A program made the position numbers and the translations under genes. The notes beneath the pieces were generated by a model. That model saw nothing but the letters and a program-made list of their open reading frames with translations, was not told where the DNA came from and made no database searches. Positions 34,414-45,050 of a stretch of DNA of 64,000 nt are shown here, piece after piece. Numbering within the stretch: position 1 is the first letter of the stretch; each line of letters begins with the position of its first letter. Source of the stretch: Neodiprion pinetum (taxonomy: Eukaryota; Arthropoda; Insecta; Hymenoptera; Diprionidae); assembly GCF_021155775.2 (NCBI RefSeq), contig NC_060232.1, forward strand, positions 34,773,089 through 34,837,088, in the 5' to 3' direction.

Positions 34414-34634
34414 TTTAAGGAGTTTCCCTGTTTGATTTCGACGTTGATGTATATATCTCCAAATATCGAAAATAGCCTATCTCAAACGCGAAAAAGGGTT
34501 CAACACACCCATTTTTGTTCAGAATTGCGTATCGAATGGGGCTGTTGAACCCTTTTATGCGTTTGAGATACGCGGACGTCGATATTTGGAGATGTGTACG
34601 TCAACGTCGAAATCGACCAGGGATACCCCTTAAA
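34414..34634 (+). repeat. near-palindrome: 100-nt arms, 21-nt loop (candidate hairpin-RNA locus)
   Basis: Base-by-base alignment of 34414-34513 with the reverse complement of 34535-34634 needs no gaps and gives 17 mismatches in 100. Six of these become G-U pairs in a plus-strand RNA, so 89 of 100 positions would pair; a minus-strand RNA gains only two. One uninterrupted helix of 38 pairs spans 34432-34469. Weaker complementarity continues outward with small gaps. Because the DNA is nearly palindromic, both strands encode similar short peptides (for example SQTRKRVQ and SQTHKRVQ). This shows that those frames are structural by-products. Confidence 0.9.
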
Positions 34635-35421
34635 TGGGCGGGTATGTTGTGGAATTACACAGCTCGGAATTCTATTTCGCGATAGCATGGAATTGTAACA
34701 CCAGACGCTAGTGACTGAGCAGACAGGACGTTAATTAAGCTTCATTTCTCGGCGTTCTTTCGATCTTAAATTTAGTTGGAGAGAATGGATTGCCACCCTT
34801 AGCCTTCCGTATCTGGTGTAAGACACAACCTGATTGAACGAGCAGCATGACAAGCGACGGCCGAGCGTCTCGAAGCCTGCAATCGTGAAACCTGTTTGTT
34901 TAATCGTGTGTTTTCGTGACCTGGAATTACGATATATTATAGCTATAACGTGTGCCTGATGAAAAGAAAATAAAAACCCGTCAAACACGATTGTCATAAT
35001 TAGCGTGGCGCTGGCTCGCTCACGTTTTAGTACTTAAGAACGCGTATATATATATATTCGTGCGAAGGAGAAGAAGAAGAAGAAGAACAAGAACAAGAAA
35101 AAGGGGGTGAAGACGAAGGCGAATGCATAGTAGTTTTGACGCGCAGTGCTTATATCGTTCTTCTTCCCCTTCATCGGCTTCTGCTTCTTCTGTTCCTTCT
35201 GCTTCTTACCCGAGGATAAGCTAGAAGCTACCGCAACGATCTCGCACACGTATCGCGTGTCTAAAAGCCTGAAACGCACGACGGTGTGTATGAAATCGGT
35301 ACCGAGAGAAGGAGGAGCGCGCGCGTAAGAGCGCGTAAGAGCTCCGAGGTCTCTGAACCCAGAATGCGCCTCCCTGGTATCTTCTATCTAGCTGGCAACC
35401 AACAACCAACCGTCTTTTGCC

Positions 35422-35446
35422 TCCCCTCCTCTCCTCTCCTCTCCTT
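35422..35446. repeat. CTCCT pentanucleotide repeat
   Basis: Four to five CTCCT units inside a longer pyrimidine tract. Confidence 0.85.
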
Positions 35447-36635
35447 TCCTTTCCGCTCCGTTCGACGTCAGCCGCCTCGCTCTCACCTCCTCGCAGCTTC
35501 CAATCACGCGCGATCTTTCTACCACTTCATCCCCCTCCTCGCATCCCTTCCCCTTCCCCGGGTGAAACTAAACATTCCGAATAGATTTGGTTTTCGTTGT
35601 TTTAGTGATAAGAAGCAACGGAGGAGTCAACGCACGATTTTGGAAGGTCGTCTACCTAACGGCTCGCCTCTCGGTTCGCCACCAATCGGCGATCGTTATT
35701 CGCACACAGGCCAAACGCTATCGGTCCGTGATGTATGTCACGTCCGTGATCGTGTGGTTATACGACAAGATCCGTTGACGACGAGCGAGAAAAGAGCGGA
35801 AACTTTGGAATCCTGATCTGAGTATACAGACGGATTGATGAGATCATTGTAATGGCTCGGTTTTTGTTTTTTCGACTCTTTAAGGCTACATTCGGTCCGA
35901 AGGAAGGCCATCTGCTATTCTCACGGACTAAACATGTGACTCAAACCCCATGACTGCGGACCGAGAGCATCCGTGGGATGCGTATTATATACATACGCGT
36001 AGTGTATATAATATGAATATATACGTCCGTGTGCGTGCGCGCGCGTGTATATAATAGCTAAGAAATCGGTTTCTAGAAACTTTCTAATTTCAACGCAGTG
36101 TGTATAGGAGCGAAGGTCCTTTGTGAGAGATTCTAGAGATCAACGTACGGAGTAAATGCGTTGAATAATTCCACGCCCGGTATTCTTGAGAGCTCGAGGT
36201 GCCCGCATATGAATTTAACGCTTTAAACGCACACACGAGAGCGTACAACCCATACATGCTCACGTGTTGTTTTCGTTGTGTTTCCTTTCGGCGCCTCCTG
36301 TGTTTTCTCTCTCTCTCTTCACTTCCTACTCTTCTTCTTCTTCTTTTCTGTACACTCATAGTAAGTTACTTCATCGATTTGCTTGTGTCATCATCGCCAA
36401 CGAGATAACAGCGCAATGCAACTCGGCGGTTGTTGTTGGTATTGAAAGAAAGAAATAACAACTCCATCCTTTACGTATAACTCGCGGGCAATGTTGATCT
36501 GACTTAATGACAGGGTATTTCCTCGTTTGTATGTTCCAGGTAAATACTATCTTCATTATTCTACCCCCCGAGAAACATACCGGGTACACATATGACCGTT
36601 GGAGTTTTCTTCCCCCCTACCAGTTCTCCGTGTCT

Positions 36636-36656
36636 TTTCGACTTATTCAGGTAAGT
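36636..36656 (+). promoter_or_regulatory. candidate recursive splice site (ratchet point)
   Basis: TCTTTTCGACTTATTCAG is followed directly by GTAAGT, so a consensus acceptor and a perfect donor meet at 36,650/36,651 with no exon. CAGGTAAGT alone is expected about 0.25 times per strand in 64 kb, and fewer still with a pyrimidine tract in front. Recursive splicing at such sites is established for long Drosophila introns. Here it would imply a long plus-strand intron. It could also be the start of a small plus-strand exon with a downstream donor. Confidence 0.45.
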
Positions 36657-37578
36657 CCGTTGCAAATGTTGTTGCATACTACCGAAATGCAAATATGTCT
36701 GTAGACCATGCACATCGAAGTTCCGCGAGGCTGGTGCACGGTGAAAGGTGAAAATACAGGTCATTCAGTGTTGCTGAGGGCACATATCAGACCTGGCGTG
36801 CGGACGCCTGTATTGTCAGCACAACACCGTCGTAGCATCGTGTCAGCTCTGCAGCCACGGGACACAGACACGAGATTGACAAATTTGAACGGCCAACTCT
36901 CGACTCCCCGTAAACAACTTAACAGCTACCCAACCTCTGGTGAGAGTCTCGTTCCCTGCGTGTAGCCTGCATGGTGCAGGCCTTAAGGTTTGCTTTAAGC
37001 CGTGGCAGCGGGGGAACGAGGAGGAGAGATAAATATGTGCGAGTCGATGCGCTGCGTGAAGCGTTTGCTCGGTGTGCAGCGGGATGACGTCGATGATCGT
37101 TGGGAAACGCGATTTCACCGTCTCTGTTTCTCCCATTCGTCATTCTTACGCTCCTTATAATTTTCCTGCAGCAGGCACCGTTTTACTTGTTCTTTACCAA
37201 TTTCGTGTACCAACGCCCACCGAGGCTCCATGCATTCACAGCGGCTATGAAAGTACGAACTTTGTGCAGTAAAAACGGTTGCGTACTTTTGTGCCGAGAA
37301 GATATCGAGTCGAGTCCGGAAAGATGCAGTTACGCGGATCGCATGCGGGCTGCACGAGGGGCAGGCAATTTTCAGCGTGAACGATACGGGGCCGTGCAGC
37401 CGCATCCTGGCTGAGAGGGCGTTAACATTTGGGACAGGGACCGGTTTGGTTTGGCGGACCCCATTAAAGAACCGTAACTTTTATATTGTTTCGTCCCGTC
37501 GTCGCCGCGTCGTTTCCATCCGTCGGCCGAGTAGACAGCTTTCGAATATTTTCACCCGCCAAGTTCGAACCGCGGATC

Positions 37579-37614
37579 ATGGCGCCTCGACTTTGTCCGG
37601 AAACCCGTTCGTCG
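37579..37614 (+). CDS. candidate first coding exon, 12 codons
   Basis: A CG-rich leader runs into GGATCATGGCG, a fair start context. Twelve codons (MAPRLCPETRSS) follow, then TCG|GTGAGT, a full donor, ending in phase 0. It is too short to carry weight alone. No promoter element was identified. Confidence 0.17.
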
Positions 37615-38996
37615 GTGAGTCGAGGACGAGGGCGGATCAACGCGTGCCTCGAAGATGAAATTTACGATTCAACCCCTGCTCTTCGATTTTCCCGGCGTTA
37701 CGCCACGCCGACATTACAGGAGAACCTTCCTGGCAACCGGGTCAAGGCCGTGACCTAGTCCGAGGCCATCGCCTTCGACGCCGCTCCTTCGACGGCCCCA
37801 CTTTGCTTCCTATGCCCGTCGCCCCTCCGGTTCCTACCCCTCGTTAGGTGAATTCCGTAATTTATAGATCGCACGTGCAGCCGAGGTATAAGGCGTGTAT
37901 CTTACGTCGGCCGTGGTGGGGATCGCCTATCCCGAGCACAGACTGCAGCAGGGAGATTGGAAATTTCTTATTATACGTTGATAGGAGATCTTGAATAACA
38001 TTTGTGTATTTTTTACGTGTGGCAATGAACTTGGAAGAAAGCTGAAGAAGTATTTATACGACGCAGGCATGGCTGTAGCGAGTTTATTAGAAATTTCTCA
38101 CGATTTTATGGGATTCTTGCAAAGCCGTTGTAAAGAAACGACGAAATAATAGAAGAGAGAGTCTTTCGGATGAATTTTCCTTTGATTTCTTCAACATCAC
38201 CAAGTCTGAACAGCGAATCAAGTATACACGAGTTATTTGACACACCATTTTCGGTTCAACTGTTATTCAAATCGTACTCTCATGGCAAAGTGCGATGCAC
38301 ACGTTTTATCCAACAGTTGTTTCTTTTAAATTGAATTTGTAGAGAAAAATCAACGCGCTTCGTAGGAGGGAATGCATGGGCGGTATTTCCGATGGAAATA
38401 TCGACGATCATTCAATAGCTAGGCGCGTAGAACCGTGTGACGTGTTTGATAGGCGGTTTTGAGCGAATGGTCAGTAAATACTTTTACCGCGTTGAAGTCA
38501 ACGTGAAAAATTAACCGTATATAACCCATATCGATGTGGATGGTCATAGTGTGAAACCGTGATCTCTCAACGAATGGCGTATAATTTGTTAGAAAAGAGA
38601 GCCTCGAGCGTTATTTGCCGATACGAAATTAGCTAATCGGTTTCGACAAAAACTGTATAACAGTCCTACGTATTTGTGAAGCTATTAACATGACGGAGTG
38701 CTACATAACTTACATTACGGGTGAGTATAATAATCTCTTTTATCACGGTAGTGTGAAAGTAACCATTTCCCGACTATGTCAACGAGCAAAAAAGTCGATT
38801 CTAAAATCTAACGCGTCCTGAGAAAGAAAGCTAAAATCAAATTCTGATGATAATTACCGACCATTAACGGTTACCCCATTGAGTTCATCGCTCGCCCGCT
38901 TATTACAAATTGAATAAACGAAAACAAAAGAAAAGAAAATACCTACGACGTTGCCGTCAGCAGTACGTATCATGCCGCAACGGTGGGTCGGCTTAC

Positions 38997-39051
38997 CTAT
39001 TGGTGTCAGATGTGCACCGGATAGCGTGCCTCGCGCACCTACATTCTATCT
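38997..39051 (-). CDS. candidate internal exon, 55 nt
   Basis: On the minus strand a pyrimidine-rich acceptor (TTTTTCATCGAGCCCCCAG) precedes it and AATAG|GTAAGC follows. One frame is open and reads IECRCARHAIRCTSDTNR, with three cysteines. That frame is also open for a long way upstream in CG-rich DNA, which lowers the value of openness here. No family is recognised. Confidence 0.22.
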
Positions 39052-42000
39052 CTGGGGGCTCGATGAAAAATCCGGAGAAAGGCGCGAGAGATCTGAAACG
39101 TCGCATAGCTACTGTGAAACGAGACTCTCCCGTCCCCGGGGTTTTCTCTGACTCCGCATATTGACTTCGGGCCGAAGAAGGATGCGGCAAAGCAGGGGTG
39201 CGGCTGCAGCAGGAGCTGGAGGCAGAAGCCGGCGACCGGGTAATTGGACACTCCCTGGAAGAACGAACGTCTTTCTCAACTAGTCTAAAGTCGTCGACCC
39301 CTGCGCGTGACCTTAACCGCCACTTTCTTACGAGGATGGATCCGCCGTCTGGTCTCCGCTTCTGTTCTCTTCCCTTTGTCCCTCTCCCCCGTGCATCCAC
39401 ATTTTATTCGCTTCGCCTCGGCTTTCCTTTACGTTACAGTCAAATTCCCCGGAAAATAGTTTTAATTTTCCTTCATAGACTCGCCTCGGGCCGACCGGCG
39501 AACCGATGCAGAGCCGAGTTCGTAACCCCAACGTAGGTCTTTTTCTCAATGTCAGTCCGCGCCCGAGGGGGAAACGGCGGTCGTAGGTGCCCGATAGGTA
39601 CCCGCGTACCTACCGCGTCAAGACCTGAACAGGCAACGCACCTTCGGCACGCAGTGAGCGCACCCCCGTTGGAGAACGTGCAATCTCACAGGGTGCAACA
39701 ACCTTCTGTATATCGCCAACGGGGACTCCGTTTTGTGGCAGCTTCGTGGCGGCGTCGGCGGTTGAAAATTATTCCGAATTTTCCGAGAAATTGGTTATGG
39801 AAATTCTACCTGACTATGACATGAATTTTCCAGGCTGGTAGCAGGTTATTATTATACACTCGCCGCTTCGTCGCTGCGGTGAAATTGCTGTATTCAAACA
39901 ATCTTGGAAACATGAACCGAAAACTCCTACTAACTTCTTGTTACGTCTTCTACCGGAGTTTATGCAGACATCTTGTAATTGGGAAATTTCATCAGAGCAG
40001 TGTAGGAGCAGAGCATCCCGTAGGATGATCAAATGCCGACTTCATTGAAATTGACTCGACGTAGATATGCGAAACTTTTACTGAACTGATCTTAGAACGC
40101 AACCTGAAGGCATACTAGTTTTGAAGAATACTCCTTTCCAAGATGTGCACAGCTATCTCTGGACTGTTCTCGGAATTCATTCTTCACGAGAGAGTGCGCG
40201 ACGTATATGTAGGTATGCGGCATCGGATTGCAAGGGAAAAGAAGACAGCGAGAGAAAGAATTTAACGAATAGAACGATGCTCGAAGGTAATGGAACTCCG
40301 TTGCATCGGTGCATCAAATTGCGACTCTGTGCAGCTTCCAGGTGGTACCGTACCGTTTCATGTAAAGTTGGACAAATTGCTCTTGGGTATACACAAGACG
40401 TAGAAACGATTCTTGGCCGAGCGTTTCGCTGAATACGCGGCCTGGATCGAGAGGACGATTACGCTCACCGTGGAAGAAGCAGTTTGTTTCAATCAACGAT
40501 GCGGGTTTCCCTGTGTTCGCGTGTTTGTCTGTGGAGGTATCAGAAGCATACGTGAGACGCCATTATACCTGGGCAGTAAGCCGTGCAGGGGCTAAGCAAT
40601 ATTTACCGGTATTTGGAAGGAACGTACGCCTCCTGGGACCTGCCCTGCTTCCGTGACTTTAGCCGTTGATTGCTAGCAAGGTTTCGCTGGGACTTGGGCG
40701 AACAAATGGCAAGGTGGAGGAGCGCGGAGATGGCATGAGCCTTGAACAAAATCTATTACGTGCTGCGGAGATATTCCTGCTCTCTGAATAGTCGTGAAAT
40801 CATCTTAATTCAAGACGAGTGCCCATCAACGTAAGTAATAGTTGTAAAGAGGCTGTTGTATATACGTTTGGAGGTTAACGAACCTTGCTCGAGGACGACA
40901 AATAACTTCACTTCTTATTTACGATGTTGCACGTGCTATTAATAGCGTGCAGGGACTCTATGCATCCAAGATTGGCCACGAAGTCGAGTCACCTACTTAT
41001 TCGCGTCAACATTTTTTCAACGTATTATTCCGATTGGAATGTAAAATAAAAGTTGACCAAATTCATTGGCAACATCTTTATTATTCGTGTGAACCGATTT
41101 TCGATCTTCTTGAATTGTTTCACACGGATTTTTACAGCTAGAACGGATCGGTTTTGTAGGATAACGAAACTGCCTCAATTCTCGTACAGTATTGCGAAGG
41201 TCCAAAAACAATTTGATTCTTCTCTTAACCCCGATTAACCTTGTCCTTGGGTTAGGTTAAGGCCAGCGCGATGGTGTGGCTGACTTACGCAACTCTTATA
41301 GATTCTAGAGTTCTCTTACAACGCTATTCTACGCGGTTCTAAAAGCGACCTCAACAACGCACTAAATTGGTTGAAATTCAGTGCCCAGAGTCACTGCCCT
41401 CTTGTCTCTAATAACAATTTCATCTTGAGGATTGAGATTCCTAGACGGTGGTTAAATTCTGCTGCCTCCGTGAGTCTCTCAAAATTACGCGTGACTCAGC
41501 CTCGGTACATCGCAAAGCCTCAAGAGTACGAAGGACAATTTACTCTTGACTTACTTCAGCTTCTCTTTTCTCTTGTGAATCGATATTTTCTCACGTCTCC
41601 GTCGACTAGTCTCCGTTCCTCTTTGCATATACCACTTTTTGCGCGACATATTTAACCAGTCCAATAAGAACAAGTTGAGATATTTAACGATGTTCAGTCA
41701 TCCGGAGCTCCGAAGCGTAATAGCGTCGCTTGGCTTCTACAAATCCTCGACGCTACGGGTCCACATCTGACGCCGAGGAAATAAAGATCCACGGCCAAAG
41801 ATGACATTTACCAGGATTTTGATTCTTCCTGCGTGGATATTACACATGTATATTCCTTTTTCCCTGACGTTGTACGGTGTTGATAGGTCGCGTGCAACGG
41901 AGATCGGTTAATTTCATATTATCAGCAAATGTTGTATTTTGAAATTATACGTCTTTCATCCTCTAGAGTAATACGATAGGTATTCTTAGGAATATCAATT

Positions 42001-42883
42001 TATAAGACTACGTGCTAGTTTGGATTCCTCTTTTGTTTCATGTTTCGCCTAACTGGGTATCTTGTAAAAGTCGGATGGCAGGACTGTCATTACTCACCGA
42101 TGAAAGATACTTTAAATAATAGTGAAAAATCATTATCCTGATTGGCACGTATCATAACCAGGGACGACGGATGAGTGGATCGCACTCGACCCTTTGCCGA
42201 CGTCCTTCGAGGTACAGCGGATAACGCAACGGACCGCAAAGTTGGAAAATTCCACTACTGCCTCCTTCTCTCTTCCCTTTCTGGCAGGCCAATCATACAA
42301 ATATTGCACTTTTACGTGCACGTGTACAATGTATACCCTTTTCCTCTTTTAGTTTCGTTTATTGGAATGTGAGGCATGGGCCATCTTCTCTTTCCATCGC
42401 GTCTTTCCGGACTTCGACCTTGACGCGATTATTGTAACTATTGCGCCGCAGTCAAAGGGAGAAACAATTAAGCTGAAGGCCAATACTGACAAGTTGCGAA
42501 ATCAGCGAGAAGGAAAAAGCAGCGGATTGGTACGTTCCCTGGCTATCGGAGTGTCGGCGGTGGAACGGAAAAATGGCGTTAAAAACAGTATGATTTGATT
42601 TCACCCCAAGTACTTATTTCCTCCATTGCTTTTCCTCGTTCGTTCCTTTTCTCCGTAATATTCAGATCGCTCGGCGAGGAGTAGGGAGACAGGGCAGAAT
42701 GTAGTTGTGGCCCGGTACGGCCGATTTCTCCGAGGTCAAGCACCGCTTGGTTTAATATGTTGTAGGGAGTAGCGACCGTAATAGGCTCTGAACGCCTTCG
42801 TACGCAGCGGAGAACGCCAACTGCATCAGGCCTCGTTGAGATGTATTCACGTTGTTACTGGGTACTCGTCCGCTGCACCCGGT

Positions 42884-42902
42884 GGGAGGGGGGGAGGGAG
42901 GG
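42884..42902 (+). other. G-quadruplex-like tract
   Basis: GGGAGGGGGGGAGGGAGGG: four G runs separated by single A residues. Confidence 0.7.
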
Positions 42903-43307
42903 CCAACGAGCATTAGTATTGTTTGTTCATTTTTCAAGCCTCGTCTAATTTCGGCCCTCCGTCTCCCCGTCGCGCTTAACAACATCGGTATTCTCTTATT
43001 CGTCCGAGCGATCGTCAACGGTCGAACCGTCTATCTCCCTTTCTCCGAAAGATGTATCGTGGAAGAGAAAAGCTCGGAAACAAATATAATTCGTCAATCA
43101 CTCAAACCATCGTCTAACGTCTGTCAGATTAACGTAACGTACGACTCGATCGTGTATCCAATTTGCAAATGTGCGAATAATAATTACCAAGGAATACCCG
43201 AAATGACAGGTGTCCTTTTCCTCTCAAGGTCGCCGGGTCGCTTGTACTCCGGGCATGCACGTTGAAACGCGGTTGGTACCTTCTCAGACGTAAGATGAGG
43301 CCAATAC

Positions 43308-43423
43308 CTGCCTGCCACCCCACCAACCAAGAGTCGTCCTGCTTGGGAGCATCGGCAGCCTCGGGGGAAGTCGCGGCAGTAGGGAACGAACCGGAGCCAA
43401 TAAGATCCGAAGAGGAGGCCTCT
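43308..43423 (-). CDS. candidate coding exon, downstream member of a phased pair
   Basis: The acceptor AATAATTCCAG opens this exon. Its first base completes the AG left by the exon at 43,488-43,681 to give AGA (Arg). The frame then reads 38 codons, including EASSSDLIGSGSFPTAATSP and APKQDDSWLVGWQA, a Ser/Ala/Pro-rich and probably disordered segment. A donor GCAG|GTATTG ends it at 43,308. If unused, a second donor, AGAAG|GTACCA, follows near 43,284, and the frame stays open to a TAA at 43,129. The intron to the upstream exon is 64 nt with a CTAAAC branch-point-like motif. No family is recognised. Confidence 0.42.
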
Positions 43424-43487
43424 CTGGAATTATTTTGACCCAGTGTATATAGTTTAGCGGCAGAAAGGCGAAGCGTATGCATCTTAC

Positions 43488-43681
43488 CTGCAACCGTCGT
43501 TGGTCGGTGCCGGTGCAGCGAGCGAGAGCGAGTCGGCATCATCTCGCCGTGTTGCTGCCGCGCACAGAATGTAGTCACCGAACTGGTTGCTCTCCCATGC
43601 CAGTTTCTCCCGCAGCTCTTTCATCAGGATGCAGTTCTTTTGGCCGATGCTAAAACTTCTTCTACGTCGTTGCTGCTGCTC
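43488..43681 (-). CDS. best-supported coding exon in the window, 194 nt
   Basis: The minus-strand acceptor CACCTACAG precedes 64 full codons and a two-base remainder. The exon ends at TTGCAG|GTAAGATG. The product begins with Gln and Arg runs (EQQQRRRRSFSIG), continues as a likely amphipathic helix (NCILMKELREKLAWESNQF), then a short hydrophobic strand (DYILCAAA) and a Ser/Ala/Pro-rich end (SLSLAAPAPTNDG). Codon third positions are mostly G or C. Phase agrees with the next exon across a 64-nt intron. No internal ATG lies near the start, so this is an internal exon or a 5-prime-extended one. I cannot name the family. The pyrimidine tract of the acceptor is weak. Confidence 0.5.
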
Positions 43682-44005
43682 CTGTAGGTGATTTTAATTC
43701 TTATTATACGTACTGCCTACTTGCAACCCTCGAACGAAGTATCCTTCACTTGTTCCAACGCAGACCTGCGCCGCGTGTAGAGCGTCACCTTGATCGCGCG
43801 ACGTGAGCTTTGTCTTCATCGAAAGCTCGACTTGTTCCTACGGACAATGACGTATCCCGCGGTCTGACACACCCGGGGAAGGAATCATTTGCAGGAGACA
43901 CTTTCCAGGGTTTTACACGCGGCATTGACCACGAGGTTTGCGTTATTCATCGCGGTTATTATTAGACCACAGGCCTATCTTTCCTGCAAAGACGGTGCTG
44001 CCTAC
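43682..44005. other. spacer between candidate minus-strand exons
   Basis: Read on the minus strand as an intron between the candidates at 44,006-44,202 and 43,488-43,681. Nothing else was seen. Confidence 0.3.
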
Positions 44006-44202
44006 CTCCAGTCCGCCTGCACACCGCGTTGTTTGTTATTTTTAGCGATTCGTCTGGATTGTGGCTTTTCCGAAAGTCGGAGGTCAGTGTCGCCAGCTGT
44101 GAGTGAGACTCTCCTCGATTGCCCGAGTAAAGTCGGTGCCGGTTTATCGCATCCTCATGATCCATCCGCGAACCTTGTTTCACTTCGGGACGAAGTTGAG
44201 AA
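44006..44202 (-). CDS. candidate coding exon, 197 nt
   Basis: On the minus strand an acceptor-like TAACGCAG is followed by 65 open codons. They contain GSRMDHEDAINRHRLYSGNR, SQLATLTSDFRKSHNPDESL and ITNNAV. The likely donor is TGGAG|GTAGGC at 44,006 (phase 1). The polar residue mix and many RNY codons look coding. The phase does not match the exon start at 43,681, so the two would not be joined directly by this donor. The acceptor lacks a good pyrimidine tract. No family is recognised. Confidence 0.3.
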
Positions 44203-45050
44203 CTGCGTTACTGCGCAGGGTCCACCATGAAAATGTTTTGGCGATGACTCACTGTTGTTGTGGCAAACGTTGTCGTCCACGGTCAGACTCGTTCGATCTC
44301 AAGTTGGCCATGCACGTAAGAAAACCGAATCTCTGCTCAAGACTCTTGCTTTCATGGAAGACCGGGCTCATTCCACATAGCAGGGGTTGAATCTATCGAT
44401 CGCGGAAAGGTTCTGCAACTGCTCAACCACTCTAGGTTCACTGGTCCCTCTCGACCAGCAAGGGGAACAGCTCCGTGCTGTTATGCAGGTTCATACGGGG
44501 TGTCTCATCCGAACAGACCACACCTACATCTCTTCGCATTAGGTACCGAAATAATAGAAAGCTCGGTGCTCTCATTGCGTAATCTGCGATGATTTTCTGG
44601 AAAAGCGTTGAATTGTGTTAAAGAAACCCACGGTTGGTGTCCACCTTTGTTTGGCAGTTACTCAGGGTATTTACGACAACGTTTTGTTCGCGTTAATTAA
44701 ATGACGTCGCTGAAGAGGCACGATGACATTATAATTCACAAGAAAATGTTCCCGACGTCAAACATGGGCGTTCAGATCTGAGAACGAAAAAATTTGATAG
44801 TTGGAACTTAGATGTATGCAGCTCTTTTCTTATTTTAGGATTGAACACTTTTGATTCGAGTTAAAATTACTCCTCAACAAATTCGCGCCGATTTGCCAGA
44901 CAAAGAGAGAGAGAGAGAGAAATCCTTCTAAATTATAACGCCGAGCAGCCGCTGCCAAGACGCGATAAATTTACTCATATGAAAGTTTATGTAACGCCCT
45001 CCGCGCGTTCCGGGGTACCAGCGTTGAGTTATGTGTTTCGATGGTCTCGG
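44203..45050. other. spacer between candidate minus-strand exons
   Basis: It contains a short (GA)n at 44,903-44,920. No coding segment was recognised. Confidence 0.35.
44903..44920. repeat. short (GA)n microsatellite
   Basis: About nine GA units. Confidence 0.9.

Larger units (their letters stand above)
34635..37578. other. mixed non-genic stretch with simple tracts
   Basis: It contains a GAAGAA tract (35,067-35,103), CCTCT units (35,422-35,446), and TA/CG alternations at 35,993-36,054. A recursive-splice-like site lies at 36,650. On the minus strand a glutamate-rich frame (35,483-35,563) ends at GAGGAG|GTGAGA but sits in purine-rich DNA and is not listed as a gene. Confidence 0.4.
37615..43307. 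other. mixed stretch, sparse features
   Basis: One candidate minus exon is listed at 38,997-39,051. A plus-strand ATG at 38,690 opens ten codons into CGG|GTGAGTAT. There is a short inverted pair, CGTGTGAA/TTCACACG, near 41,083-41,126, and a G-quadruplex-like tract at 42,884-42,902. Otherwise no gene or element was recognised. Confidence 0.4.

Noticed and set aside
34342..34688. Short frames on opposite strands encoding similar peptides, which could suggest duplicated genes
   Set aside because: The similarity follows from the near-palindromic DNA. The inverted repeat explains both.
35831..35847. TGAGATCATTGT, matching the first 12 nt of the bantam microRNA
   Set aside because: The match breaks after 12 nt and no complementary arm lies upstream to form the pre-miRNA hairpin.
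15599..38720. Very short ATG-to-donor segments (minus 15,599-15,626; plus 31,004-31,028; minus 32,674-32,712; plus 38,690-38,720)
   Set aside because: About 60 GTRAGT words are expected by chance on both strands of 64 kb, and many will have an ATG in an open frame within 40 nt. These have no other support.
41033..41044. TGGAATGTAAA, matching the miR-1 seed region
   Set aside because: The rest of the mature sequence does not match and no hairpin arm was found.
41247..41263. GGTTAGGTTAAGG and TAGGTTAGG (near 51,617-51,655), resembling TTAGG telomere units
   Set aside because: Only two diverged units occur at each place, which is common in insect DNA. There is no array.
43294..43434. Plus-strand 46-codon frame with an ATG and an acidic C-terminus (EPEPIRSEEEASLELF)
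   Set aside because: It is exactly antisense to the minus-strand exon at 43,308-43,423, which has better splice sites and a phased partner. The plus frame is probably its shadow, though this is not proven.
43590..43632. CTGATGA...GAAA on the minus strand, resembling a hammerhead ribozyme core
   Set aside because: The sequence between the two motifs does not form stem II and the flanks do not pair. It lies within the best coding exon.
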